A stretch of DNA of 64,000 nucleotides from Diadema setosum (Eukaryota > Echinodermata > Echinoidea > Diadematoida > Diadematidae): NCBI RefSeq assembly GCF_964275005.1, contig NC_092699.1, forward strand, positions 17,970,901 to 18,034,900. Reading direction: 5' to 3'. Made by a program: the position numbers and the translations under genes. Positions 39,601 through 50,261 of the stretch are shown here, one piece after another; within the stretch, counting starts at the first letter, position 1; every line of letters starts with the position of its first letter. Below the pieces are notes generated by a model, which was not told where the DNA came from, did not search any database, and worked only from the letters and a program-made list of their open reading frames with translations.

Positions 39601-40665
39601 GTTCAACAAGTACTTGCACATCATGTGAGGTGCCCTAGATTGTTCTACAGTGCTTTACAGGCTTTCCATGTTAGAGCCTCTCTTGATGTAAAGTTTTCCA
39701 CTCTGCAAAGAAATCTTTGCAATTATATGTCCAAGAAATGACAAAACTAAACTGTTTTGATAGTTAAAGAGTGCCAAATGAAAGTATCAAAGATTTATTC
39801 AATGTTGGTTTGTTTTTGTTCAAGTAAAGGTATGCATATCAAGTCATCAGCACTTACAATTTTATTGATACAAACTCAACTGGGAAAGTAGGTGAGCAAA
39901 GAAAAAAAAGAAGCAATTAAAAAAAAGGGAAAAGGTTGCTCACAAAAAGTAATATTGTAACACCTATGTTTTTAATAAAGGTGACAATTCAAGTGTTTGT
40001 GGGTTTTTTATTTACATTGTCCCATGGTTTTAACATAGTGTGGACTTAAACGAATATTGTTGTTTTCAGTGTCGTGTTTCAATGGGTCAGTTTATATTTC
40101 CTCAAATTGGTGGAGTGAAGAAAAAAGTCAGAAGAATGATTGCATTTTATAATTTTTATTTGTGTGCTATCTCAGGGCTGCACACTGGCGCCGGTCCGAC
40201 GGTCAAGACCGGCAAAAGTCACTGTCGGACCGGTAACTTTTCAGGAAATCCACAAGTTACCGGTCCGACATGACCAGTAAAAAAAAAGCATTGGCGGGGT
40301 CAGTAGAAAGAAAAAGATCAGCCCCGATCAGGGAGAAACAGAATGCAAGATATCGCATTGTTCAACACGTTTTACGCAAGTTTTCGAATATGTCTACCGG
40401 TGCAATTTGTAAAGTAAACATACAATTGTATATTAGTTTTGAGCACTAGCAGTCGACCAGTTATTCGCGCTCGCTTGCGCATTGGCGCTGCTCACGCACT
40501 GCCATGCTATGCAATACATGCAAAGGATGTACGGTACAATGTAACTGTTGAAATGCATGGATTGTTTCCCCGATCCCGTTTTGTTTGTTCGTTTGCTTGC
40601 GATCGGCGGTCATGCCAGACAAGAAGCATTGATAGAAGCGCACGCATTTCTGGGTCATTTTACTC

Positions 40666-40707
<42 letters not shown>

Positions 40708-43700
40708 GCAAGATCGATCCGATCCCGGCTTCGCAGCTGCGTGGCAGTTGACATGTTAGAACTATTTTACTTGTGCCGATTTTTAGAAAAAGTAAAAACA
40801 TATTCTATATTCAGCGATACAGTAAATGAATATTTTCATTCGTTCAGAATGGTCTCATAATAAAGATAGGCGCGAAAAGGATCACGAAATCGGCCCTTAA
40901 AAAAAAAATGTAAAGAGATAATACAAGGGAGAAAAAAAAATCATGAAATCATCGCAGTCCCGCTTACATATTTCAGGTAGAAATCGTCCCAAAAAGGATC
41001 ATGAATTCGGCCGCGTCGTACACCTTTCAAAAGCTCATACAAGTACGAAATGCGAAGAGATTATAGAGGGGGAAAAAAAAATAAGGACATATTAATTTGG
41101 TGAGTGCATCATAAAAGATTACAGCCGAATAACAATTCATGAAATCAACGCAAACCCGTTGAAATTTGAGGAAATAAATAGGCGCAAAAAAGATCTTGAA
41201 TCCAGTCCTGCATGCCGTGTCGGTTATCAAAAACGCATGCACAAATGCAACGAGATTATCGGGAGAAAAATAAAGGACACATTTTTACCCTTCTGGTGCG
41301 TGCATTACAAAAGATTACATCCGAAGTAATTCATGAATTCGCCACAATCCCGCTGATATTTGAGGTAGAAATAGACGCAAAAAGGATCGTGAATTCGGCC
41401 GTGTCGTATACCTTTTAACAACGCATGTACTAAATGGTAGGAGATTAGCGGGATAAAGATAATGTACACATTTTCAACCCCTTTTGGCGCTTGCATCATA
41501 GAGATTACAGCCAAAGAGTAATTCATGAAATTATCGCAATCCCGTTGAAATTTGAGTAAACAATAATAGGCGCAAAAGAATCTCGAATTCGGCCCTGCGT
41601 GCAGTGTATAATTTTGAAAACGCATTCACAAATGTGAAGAGATTATCGGGAGAAAAATAAAGAACTTATTTTCAACCCTTCTGTCGCGTGTATCACAAAA
41701 GATTACAGCCGAAATAATTAATGAAATATCGCAATCCCGCTGATATTTGATGTAGAAATAGGCGCTAAAAGGACCGTGAATTCGGCCGTGTCGTATAGGC
41801 CTACCTTTTAAGAACGCATGTATACGATATGTGAAGAGATTATTGGGAGAAAAATACAGGACACATTTTCAACCCGTTTTGGCGCGTGCATCATAAAGAT
41901 TATAGCCGAATAATAATTCATAAAATCATCGCAATCCCGTTGAAGTTTGAGGAGACAATAGGCGCAAAAAGAATTATGATTTTTGGTCGTGGCGTATATC
42001 TTTTAAGAACGCATTTACGAAATGCGAAGAGAAAAAAATAAAGGACACATTTTCAACCCATATTGGCGCGTTCATCATAAAAGATTACAGCCGAAGTAAT
42101 TCATGAAATCATCGCAATCCCGCTGATATCTGAGGTAGAAATAGACGCAAAAAGGATCGTGAATTCGGCCGTGTCGTATACCTTTATGTATACGAAACGC
42201 GAAGAGATTATGGGGAGAAAAATAAAGAACGCATTTTCAACCATTCTAGCTGGTGCGTGGATCACAAAAGATTACACCCGAAGTAATTCATGAAATCGTC
42301 ACAATTCCGCTGATATTTGAGGTAGAAATATAGGCGCAAAAAGTATCATGAATTCGGCGGTGTGGAACATCTTTTAAGAACGCACTTACGAAATTCGAAG
42401 AGTTTATCGGGAAAAAAAAAATAAAAGGACACATTTTTCAACCCCTTTTGGCGCGTGAATCATAAAAGATTACAGCCGAAGTAATTCATGAAATCGTCAC
42501 AATCCCGCTGATATTTGAGGTAGAAATATAGGCGCAAAAAGTATCATGAATTCGGCTGTGTGGTACACACACATCTTTTAAGAACGCACTTACGAAATTC
42601 GAAGAGTTTATCGGGAAAAAATAAAGGACACATTTTCAACCCCTTTTGGCGCATGAATCATAAAAGATTACAGCCGAAGTAATTCATGAAATCGTCACAA
42701 TCCCGCTGATATTTGAGGTAAAAATAGGCGCAAAAAGTATCATGAATTCGGCCGTGTGGTACATCTTTTAAAGGGAAAGTAAACCCAAAGAACAATGTGG
42801 ATTGAGTGAAAGCAGTAATATCAGTAGAACACATCAGTGAAAATTTGAGGAAAATCGGGCAATCGATGCAAAAGTTATGAATTTTTAAAGTTTTGGTGTT
42901 GCAACTGCTGGGTAAGGAGACTACTAGAGGTTATGACGTATGAGTGGACTACAATATAAAGAAAATAAAAAGGGAATTCAATAAAAATTCATTTTTCATG
43001 AAAATTACACATTCCATTAACTTGATACTGACATATGTTAGGGGTAGCACTTGTTCCCCCTGCTTTCTGATAGCGGTTAGTCAAGAACTCTTTCATTTTG
43101 CTAGAAAAGTGAATTTTTGTGGAATTCCCTTTATTTTTTCTTTATATTGTGGTCCTCTCATACGTCATAACCTCTAGTAGTCTCCTCATCCAGCGGTTCC
43201 AACACCAAAACTTTAAAAATTCATAACTTTTGCATCGATTGTCCGATTTTCCTCAAACTTTCACTGATGTGTTCTACTACTGTTACTGCTTTTACTCAAT
43301 CCACATTGCTCTTTGGGTTTGTGTTCCCTTTAAGAATGCACTTACGAAATTCGAAGAGTTTATATCGGCAAAAAAATAAAGGACACATTTTCACCCCTTT
43401 TGGCGCGTGCATCATAAAATGTTACAGCCGAAGTAATTCATGAAATCGTCACAATCCCGCTGATATTTGAGGTAGAAATGGGCGCAAAGAGGATTGCGAA
43501 TTCGGCCCTGCATGTCGTGTACCTTTCAGAACGCATGCACAAATGCGAAGAGAGTGTCGAAAGAAAAATTAAGAACCCCTTGTAGCTCGTGCATCAGAAA
43601 ATATCACAGCTAAAATAATTCATTAAATCATGGTTATGCAGCAAGTTCGTGCGCCGATGTTTAGAAAAAGTCACAAACGCATGATACAATCTGATTTTTT

Positions 43701-46700
43701 TTTTTTTCATTATCATTTTACACTGTAATCTTTTCACATAAAACACCATATGCTTTAATACAGATTGTATTTCTAGTAGGACAATACTTTTAGGAGGGCT
43801 GACCACATTTTTATTTGGTCATCAGTTTTAGGATTGTCATGTTGTCATTATTATTATCATTATCAGTAGTAGTAGTAGTGTATTATTATTATTATTATTA
43901 GTGTTACGTTTCATTTTGTTCATACCTTTTCAACAGAGTGGCAATGTACAAACATATCTGTAGAAAAGCACAATGATATGCAAATAAAAATACATATTCT
44001 CAATATGTAGAAATATCATATAAATGCCATAAATTAAGGAAGAAATAGATATAAAATGTATACAAGTTTTTTAATGTTGAAAATGGAGGGGAAGCTAAAA
44101 AGGAAAGCTAAAAAGGGGAAGCTGAAATGCAGTGTTGTTATCATTATTACACAATTTTGTATACTGATAACATGGCTGACATGAACCTCTTCACTTCCTT
44201 CCTTCCTCTTTCTGAGACCCTTGAATGCTACTCTTTTGCTTGACTACGCATTAGAAATTAATCCCCTTTAAGCTCTTTGCATGCTGCAGAAAAAAATCTT
44301 GTACAATTAGCTATGTCTGAGTCATTATTATTATTAATCTAATATGCTGGTACGTCTTATAGTAAACACGTAGTCATGCAAGAGTACAATAATGTATGTC
44401 TGTGCTTAGAATGTATGAGCCATGCATTGTAATGCATAAATTTGAGGAGTGATCGGATTGTCATTGGAAGTCCATAACAAGCTGAGCGCTGATTGCTCAA
44501 ACATTCTACTGTTCACATTTATACCTGGAATCAAGCAAAGCGTGATTGGAAAGCATTGTGCAGGGTGTGGCAAAGGATATCTCTCAGTTTGCTTGAAGGC
44601 ATTTGGGTATTAGAACCACATACATTTGTCAGGCTGATACCCCATTCATACTGCTCACCCATCTGTGAATTTAAGTTGCTCATTCCAAGTAGGCATTTCA
44701 TTTGAGCACCCTGCAGCCACACCCTGAGCACATGTGAGTGTAGAAACATATTTTGGCAAAACATTACTAAAGTTCAGACTTACAATTATTTTTTGATGAG
44801 CATGAAACAGGTTTTTAACAAGTCCTTTTGCCAGTGTGAAAGAGCTCTTTGCTACTCATAGGAGCTTTTTCTTCTCAACCTTCAGGTTCAATATTACGCT
44901 TCCTCCACTTTCGCTTTCAAATCCTCTGTGATCTTGTGACTTAGCTCTTCATGGCAGCACAGTACATTAAAATTTGTTCATAACACACATCCATGTTTTT
45001 CCATTGTTTTAACAGTCCGAGTCCTTTGTTTACAAATTTAGCAAGATAAATTACTGTTTGTGTCTGTGTCAGGATATCACTGGTACTCACATGTGATAAA
45101 TGGGAAAATATGTCACATGCATTTTTTATTTATTTATCATTATTATTATTATTTTTTTTGCAATTGCTGTACTGACAGGCATTCACCTTTAGATTTGGAA
45201 AATGAAACAAAATAGTGGTTCCACTACTCAAGGGTTGTTGGAGATGAAACCACGTTTAAAATGCAATCATTACATTAATTGAGTAATTCTTTTATTTTTT
45301 ATTTTAGAATATCGTACAATATCTTCTGACCAACAAAGGGCCAAGAATTCATGCTTTGATCAGGCTTGAGTTAAACCATAGACCGAACATGATCTAAGAA
45401 CAACACAACATTTTTGCAATGTGTAACACAGGACATACAAAGTTGTGGAAGCAGGGCTTTTTGCCACTTGAAGTGCTGCACACCGAACAAATAGGAAATG
45501 TTCAATTTCTCCAGAGAAATGTGTGATTCGGTAATTTAGATAGTGGACATGGAAGAAGTGTAACAAGTAGCATCAGTATTGTTTGCATTCTTTGCAGACA
45601 TTCACTTAGTTGAAGACCTCTAAAAATGTACTGGTATCATTTACTCCGTGCTACAAAAATGTTTGTCATGCCATTCAAGCTGGTATGCAGGTACATGGTA
45701 CTCCCTGACAGTGTACCAGTCCATAGTGACTAGACCCAAGGTGCTATGGGCCATGTCTCATAACATGCTGGTAACTGGGTAACAAGTTTTGAGTCATCAG
45801 TGAATGAGATCCCGACATGGCTCAACTCACGCCGAAGGGATTTGCCCTCGACTCTATTTACAGGCATCACTAGTGACAGGGAACTAGGTGAATATAGGGG
45901 AATTAGGAGCCAGAAGTGGAGAGTAGACTGGAATACGTGACTACCAGCCACAAAACTGCCAAAAATTCCGACTTTGATGGGATACAAAAATCTGAGAAGG
46001 AATGCTTTGAATTCATGTCTCACTGCAAAAATTTTTTCTAATCAAGCCAATTTTTTGCTCTTCATTCATTCATTTTAATTCATTTGAATTCATTCATTTG
46101 AATTCATTCATTCAAATGAATGAATGAATAAGTCACAACTTGAATGTATTATAGCTGGGTAAGACAATAAGTTAGTGGTCTTGGAAAGCTAATAACTATA
46201 CTTATCGAAGCTTGGGTAAGTGGGTTATTTGTCAGAAAACAGGAAATGTTTACAATTTTCTGGACAAAGAAAAAACCCCAACTAGGGTAAGCACACGATG
46301 AAGTAATATTTTTGTATTGATCATTGCATGAAGTTTCTAGAGGGCAAATGTATGAAGGACAGACTTGTGCCAGTACAATTAGTGAATTACTTTGTTGTTT
46401 GTTCTCCAAGAACATGTGGGATTTTTGTAAAACAGTGAAATTAGGCCACTTTTACTCAAAATAGTGCTACATCACCAAGATTACACTGGAATGTAGTCTA
46501 CACATTACTCTCATTCAGAACGGTATACCTCTGTACCATGATTTACTACAGACACAATAGATCTAGTGTCACTGTACCAATGCATTTTTTTCTATCCTTT
46601 TGTTTAATGTTGTTATTTGAATTGTATGACATATTTTCATTTCTTTTTATGCCTCCGCCACGAAGTGGTGCCGGAGGCATTATGTTTTCGGGTTGTCCGT

Positions 46701-48721
46701 CCGTCCGTCCTTCCGTCCGTCTGTAATGAATTTTGTGGCAACCGTAACTAAAAAAGCTTTTGAGGTATCCTAATGAAACTTGGCATGTATGTGTATTAGG
46801 GGGTGAAGTTGTGCCTATCAACTTTTAGGTGCACATACTCAAGGTCAAAGGTCAAAAGGTCAAGGTCAAATGCGTAAAATTTCACTATTTCCTCCATATC
46901 TATTGATTGCCTGAAGATATTTTATTGAAACTTAATGTATACATGTATTACCCAATTAAGATTCTCTGGTGAAAGTTTGGGGTCATGAGGTCAATGGTCA
47001 AAGGTCAAAAGGTCAAGTAAAAATAGTAAAATTTCACTTTTTTCTCTGTACCTTGGAAATTGTTCAAGGTATCTTCATGGAACATAGTAATGACTGGCAG
47101 TGATTATCTAGAGAATTTAGGGTTCATGGGGTCAAAGGTCAGGGGTCAAAGGTCAAGGGCAACACTTCAAAATTTTACTGTTTCCCTCATATTTATGCAA
47201 TGCCAGCAGGATTATTATTATTTTTTTTACACTTGGTGTATGCATGTATAACCCAATAGAGATTCTCTGTTAAGTTGTTTTTTTTTTTTTTTCGTTTTTT
47301 TTTTTTTTTGCCTCAAAGGTCAAAAGGTCAAAGATCAAGTGAAAGTGCTGAACTAACTGTTTCCTCCATATCTAGGAAAGGATTCAAAATATCTTGAAAC
47401 TTACTACATATTTTTGCATGTTCTGCCTGACAGTGATTATCTTGATATGAATTTTAGGGTCAAAGACCAGATGAAAATGGCAACAATTTACTATTCAATA
47501 CAGAAATTGCACTTTTTCTTAATACCTTAAAAATTACTCAGTGCATAAAGTTACGAATGGATCAAAGTCAAGATAAAGTTCTTAAATCTCCAAATACATG
47601 CTCTCCTATTCATCCAATTAAACCTAGCTCAAGGAAGGTGAACATTCAACACATTTGTGACAAACTTGTCATTTTAATATTTTGCCAATTTAGTGAAAAT
47701 GTAATCACACATTGTCCACATGTACTATAGACCTATTAGGAGAACCATGCATTATGGTGGAGGCATACCAGTCACCATATGCATTATGGCGGAGGCATAC
47801 CAGTCGCCATAGTGACATTTCTAGTTTAAATGTGAATCTGTTCATTGTGGGGAATACATATCAGTTCCATGGTTAGAAATGTAATGTTGACTTCAGAGAA
47901 GAAAAAAGATACATGTAACTCAGATTTTCATATTTTCAGAGGAGAGGTGGAGGTGTCGTGGCTGAGTGGATAAGAGCGCTCGTCTGTGAACGACATGAGC
48001 GTGGTATGGTTCGTGGGTTCGAGCCCATGCCAAGCCCGACACGTTTGCCCTTCAGCAAGGCACTTTATCCACATTGCTGCTCTCCACCCAGGAGTATAAA
48101 TGGGTACCCGGTAGGATGAGAAAGCTTATGTTGGTTGATCAGCATGTGCGCGCCTGTAAAATGGCTGCGACTGGCTGGAATGCTCCCCAGGGAGTGGAGA
48201 ATGAGCACTGTTAGTGCTGGTTGGAAATAATGTATCCAGTGACCGGGGTAATAATAGTCTGTAAAGCGCATTGAAACCCTGAAGTGTGTGAAATGCGCTA
48301 TATAAAAACCAGCTATTATTATTATTATTATTATTAGAGGTTCTACATCATTATATTTCTCGATTTAAGCAAGGAAATAGACTTCTAGTTAAAGAATGAC
48401 TATGATTTGTGACCGTGAATCACAAAACCAATAAAAAGTCGCCAGACATGGATTTTTAGTTAAGGGCAGATTCTGAAAATGCAGACTCTAAGCTGAGTGT
48501 CAGTTAAGTGTAGCTCAATTTTTATTTATGAAATCTTTAAAAACTTTCTTTGTTAGTTAGACTGAACCCACTTTTATCTGACTTAGCTTTACTAGATTGT
48601 CTTCCATGATTTTTTTTTTTTAATTTTAATGTGTTTTACACTCTTTTTCTGTCCTGTCACAGATATGTGCCAATATATGTTCCTGTGTGAATCATTGCTG
48701 AAATTTGATCTTCAGTTGGAG
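30671..48721 (+). CDS. Multi-pass membrane protein of unknown function, 5' part (5 exons)
   Basis: Exons: 30671-30829, 32101-32275, 34092-34240, 35364-35490, 48663-48721. All joins keep frame (phases 0, 1, 0, 1, with the last ending at a complete codon), giving 223 residues so far. ATG 30671 is the first in-frame ATG (CAAGATGA context). Residues 5-25 are a Gly-rich, low-complexity cytosolic-looking head. Hydrophobic segments lie at about 65-88 (WVFLFLSIVSILVVISL), 101-122, 130-149 (LLIFVAGVFIVLIYCIINY) and 163-183. Then come YYDSRNLIFRTVGASIELQ and, across the last join, DMCQYMFLCESLLKFDLQLE. Similar exon-encoded blocks exist, to my recollection, in uncharacterised invertebrate membrane proteins; I cannot name a function. 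The exon(s) after 48721 were not found and may lie beyond the window. Intron 4 is about 13.2 kb. Confidence 0.82.
31439..31487 (+). repeat. (GT)n plus G run
   Basis: Two GT tracts, the second running directly into a ~10-nt G run. Confidence 0.85.
31500..31845. mobile_element. Decayed TTAA-type foldback, relative of 63050-63431
   Basis: TCTTATGAAATATGAAAGAGCATAC at the left, and ATCTCGGCCATTTTAAAACTGATTTTCATCCAATAAACTTTGAAT at the right, match the two arms of the element at 63050. It ends near CCCCTTAAGG. Confidence 0.65.
33058..33147 (+). repeat. Short tandem duplication (~45-50 bp unit)
   Basis: CAGTGTATGGTTATGGATGC and TGTACTATACATTGT occur twice in succession. Confidence 0.8.
33791..33883. 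mobile_element. Short MITE, TTAA ends (copy 1 of 3)
   Basis: TTAACCCATTGAGGACGG at the left and CGTCTTCAACGGGTTAA at the right are inverted repeats. Related copies are at 49525-49639 and 50914-51004. Confidence 0.75.
34540..35060 (+). repeat. Imperfect direct repeat
   Basis: TCACCAAACTTGGCAGGTA (34568) and TCACCAAACTTGACAGGTA (34918) head two related ~150-bp blocks, each followed by a GGGGCA/CCCCTGGG-rich stretch. They lie in intron 3 of the membrane-protein gene. Confidence 0.65.
35808..36041. mobile_element. Mariner-type MITE, 234 bp
   Basis: Ends CTGTATACGCC / GGCGTATACAG are perfect inverted repeats flanked by TA (35806-35807, 36042-36043). Subterminal TTCGCGAAA/CGCGAAATA motifs occur on both arms. 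It lies 5' in the 13-kb intron 4. Confidence 0.88.
37229..38201. mobile_element. piggyBac-like non-autonomous element, 973 bp
   Basis: Ends CCCTATAAAGCCCAAG and CTTGGGCTTTATAGGG are perfect 16-bp inverted repeats flanked by TTAA on both sides (37225-37228, 38202-38205). CCC..GGG ends with TTAA duplication are the piggyBac signature. A second inverted pair (GGGGGGCACATTGTGCCCCCC-like palindromes) sits just inside each end. No transposase remains. Confidence 0.88.
39096..39330 (+). mobile_element. tRNA-derived SINE
   Basis: A box TGGTATGGTGG (39108), B box AGTTCAAGTCC (39151), then a body (GGACGAGATGTTTTTAC, TGTCCCTCTCAACCCAG) shared with the copy at 59408. A 16-nt G run interrupts it at about 39247. 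Confidence 0.85.
40670..40704 (+). repeat. T(~35) homopolymer
   Basis: Near-pure T run just left of the tandem array. Confidence 0.9.
40865..43640 (+). repeat. Tandem array, ~195-bp unit, about 11 copies
   Basis: The unit contains GATTACAGCCGAAGTAATTC, ATGAAATCATCGCAATCCCG, TGATATTTGAGGTAGAAATA, GGCGCAAAAAGGATC, GAATTCGGCCGTGTCG and AAGAACGCA. The GATTACAGCCGAA anchor falls at 41117, 41313, 41503, 41701, 41898, 42083, 42270, 42468, 42666, 43420 and 43601 (steps 185-198 bp, allowing for the 562-bp insertion). No open frame runs through it. It lies within intron 4 of the membrane-protein gene. Confidence 0.93.
42772..43329. mobile_element. TTAA foldback element, 558 bp, inside the tandem array
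   Basis: The arms are long inverted repeats: AGGGAAAGTAAACCCAAAGA at the left against TCTTTGGGTTTGTGTTCCCT at the right. Complementarity continues through GGTTATGACGTATGAG / CTCATACGTCATAACC. TTAA flanks both ends (42768-42771, 43330-43333). Removing it restores the array unit CATCTTTTAAGAATGC. Confidence 0.92.
43854..43900 (+). repeat. (ATT)n / (AGT)n microsatellite
   Basis: TTATTATTATCATTATC, AGTAGTAGTAGT and ATTATTATTATTATT in succession. Confidence 0.85.
43901..46647. other. Intron 4 sequence without recognised genes
   Basis: AT-rich. It holds a palindromic ATTCATTCA-type simple repeat at 46060-46130. Open frames here are short and show no family resemblance. Confidence 0.45.
46648..47823. 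mobile_element. Transposon-like repeat with GCCTCCGCC ends and AGGTCA arrays
   Basis: The left end TTATGCCTCCGCCACGAAG with GTGCCGGAGGCATTATG is mirrored at the right by two GGCGGAGGCATACCAG / GGTGGAGGCATACCAG segments (47758-47812). A GTCC/GTCCGTCC run follows the left end. The interior has several groups of AGGTCA hexamers (see the entry at 46842). No transposase is seen. Confidence 0.7.
46842..46868 (+). promoter_or_regulatory. Cluster of four AGGTCA half-sites
   Basis: AGGTCA occurs at 46842, 46849, 46857 and 46863, giving spacings of 1, 2 and 0, i.e. DR1, DR2 and DR0 arrangements. AGGTCA is the known nuclear-receptor half-site. Function here is not shown. Similar groups lie near 46988-47015, 47130-47157 and 47316-47335. 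Confidence 0.4.
47944..48336 (+). mobile_element. tRNA-derived SINE, ~390 bp, with (ATT)n tail
   Basis: A box TGGCTGAGTGG (47959-47969) and B box GGTTCGAGCC (48016-48025) resemble a Leu/Ser-type tRNA. The body includes TATAAATGGGTACCCGG, and the 3' end GCGCTATATAAAAACC leads into (ATT)n. It lies about 330 bp upstream of exon 48663-48721. Confidence 0.92.
48410..48515. mobile_element. Fragment of TGACC-type foldback family
   Basis: AAAAAGTCGCCAGACATGG and TTTTTAGTTAAGGGCAGATTC match the left arm of the insert at 57401-58083. Confidence 0.65.
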
Positions 48722-48986
48722 GTGAGATTGATAAACTTCCATACCATTATTGTAGTCTCAATCCTTAATATAAAGTGTCAAGGTGATGAAGATGAGAATT
48801 GTCTGGAATGAAGTAATTATTGCAATCAATGGCGTTCTTACACCTATTGTTGTCGCCTCCCATGCTCAACATTGCCATTTTCCTGCCCCGCTCTTATATT
48901 CTCCCAGACCTAGTACACTGTCCTGTTATCCCCTCCTTACATCTCTTCCTTACAATATGCCTGTCACATCCTTGATTCCTTTCCCG

Positions 48987-49230
48987 CATCATCCTCACCC
49001 TCTCCTGCATCATCCTCACCCTCTCCTGCATCATCCTCACCCTCTCCTGCATCATCCTCACCCTCTCCGGCATCATCCTCACCCTCTCCTGCATCATCCT
49101 CACCCTCTCCTGCATCATCCTCACCCTCTCCTGCATCATCCTCACCCTCTCCTGCATCATCCTCACCCTCTCCTGCATCGTCCTCACCCTCTCCTGCATC
49201 ATCCTCACCCTCTCCTGCATCATCCTTACC
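48987..49230 (+). repeat. 21-bp minisatellite, about 12 copies
   Basis: Unit CATCATCCTCACCCTCTCCTG with few substitutions. Because 21 is divisible by 3 and the unit lacks stops, long open frames appear on both strands (HHPHPLL on +, RMMQERV and AGEGEDD on -). It lies about 270 bp downstream of exon 48663-48721. Confidence 0.93.
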
Positions 49231-49524
49231 CTCTCTCATCTCACTCTGCTCTTTCACTGTCTCATCCTTGCCCTCTTTATGCCCCACCTTAAACCCTCAC
49301 CGTTACACTTGCTCCTTCTTTCCACATTTTTGCCCCCCACTCCCATCCTTTTTCTTTAATACATATTGCCCTCTCAAACCCTTAAAAGCCCTCTTCTATC
49401 CATACCCTCCTCTGCCATGAGCCATCATGTGATACTGTACATTGTATAATGGTGTCCGTGAGCCACATTTTACTTCCTACTTACTTCAATTTTGCTATCT
49501 TTAAAAGTGACCAAAGTTTGCCAT

Positions 49525-49639
49525 TTAACCCATTGTAGACTAGTCCCACCCCCCCCCCCCCCCCCCCCGATATACTCAGGCAGGTGCCCATGGGAAATGC
49601 ATATTAAAAAGCAAAATCAGCCCGTCCTTGATGGGTTAA
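49525..49639. mobile_element. Short MITE, TTAA ends (copy 2 of 3)
   Basis: TTAACCCATTGTAGACTAGTC at the left, GCCCGTCCTTGATGGGTTAA at the right. A ~20-nt C run sits inside. Confidence 0.75.
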
Positions 49640-50261
49640 CCCTTACTTCTTACTAGAATATGCACCGATTGTCATGTCTGCTGGCGTTCTCTGGCGTTCT
49701 TTCTTCCCCAATTAGCACAGATGTGTGGAAACTATTAAACCGCCAATGAATAGAGATTACCTGAATCTCCTTAATCCCTGTTGTATGTCATTACTGCCTC
49801 CCTGTTGGACTGAGACACCTGAGTATACTGGCTATGATATGGCTAAATTACGACTTCAAATTTGGAGTAATTAAAGGTGAATGCTGTTGGAAAAGCATGG
49901 CAAATTACAGCTAAATGCCTTGGCACTATGAAAGGGTTTATCCCAAAGTTTGTACACAAAGACCTCTGCTCAACAGCATAGAATACCACACATTCTTCAG
50001 GGCATCTAATTGTAAAGGAGCAAACCACACATTCAGGGTCAGATACCAGTAACTTGTAAGAGGTGGAAATGACAGGGTTGAAGTTGGGTATGGAGTATGG
50101 CATGTAGCCTACATTATCATGGCATGCCAGAAATAGCTATGACATGCGCACACAATGACTGTTAATAAAGTCTACAAATATGCAGGCCAGGAGAAACCTG
50201 GGCCATACAACTGAAGTACATGTTTCTTGGACTTTGTAACTCAATATATATAGCATATGTT

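Noticed and set aside
40865..43640. Possible CRISPR-like regular array
   Set aside because: Units are ~195 bp, tandem without spacer/repeat alternation, and in an animal intron.
48783..49292. 169-residue open frame (HHPHPLL repeats) and its antisense frames
   Set aside because: Generated by a stop-free 21-bp minisatellite; no start context, splice context or family similarity.
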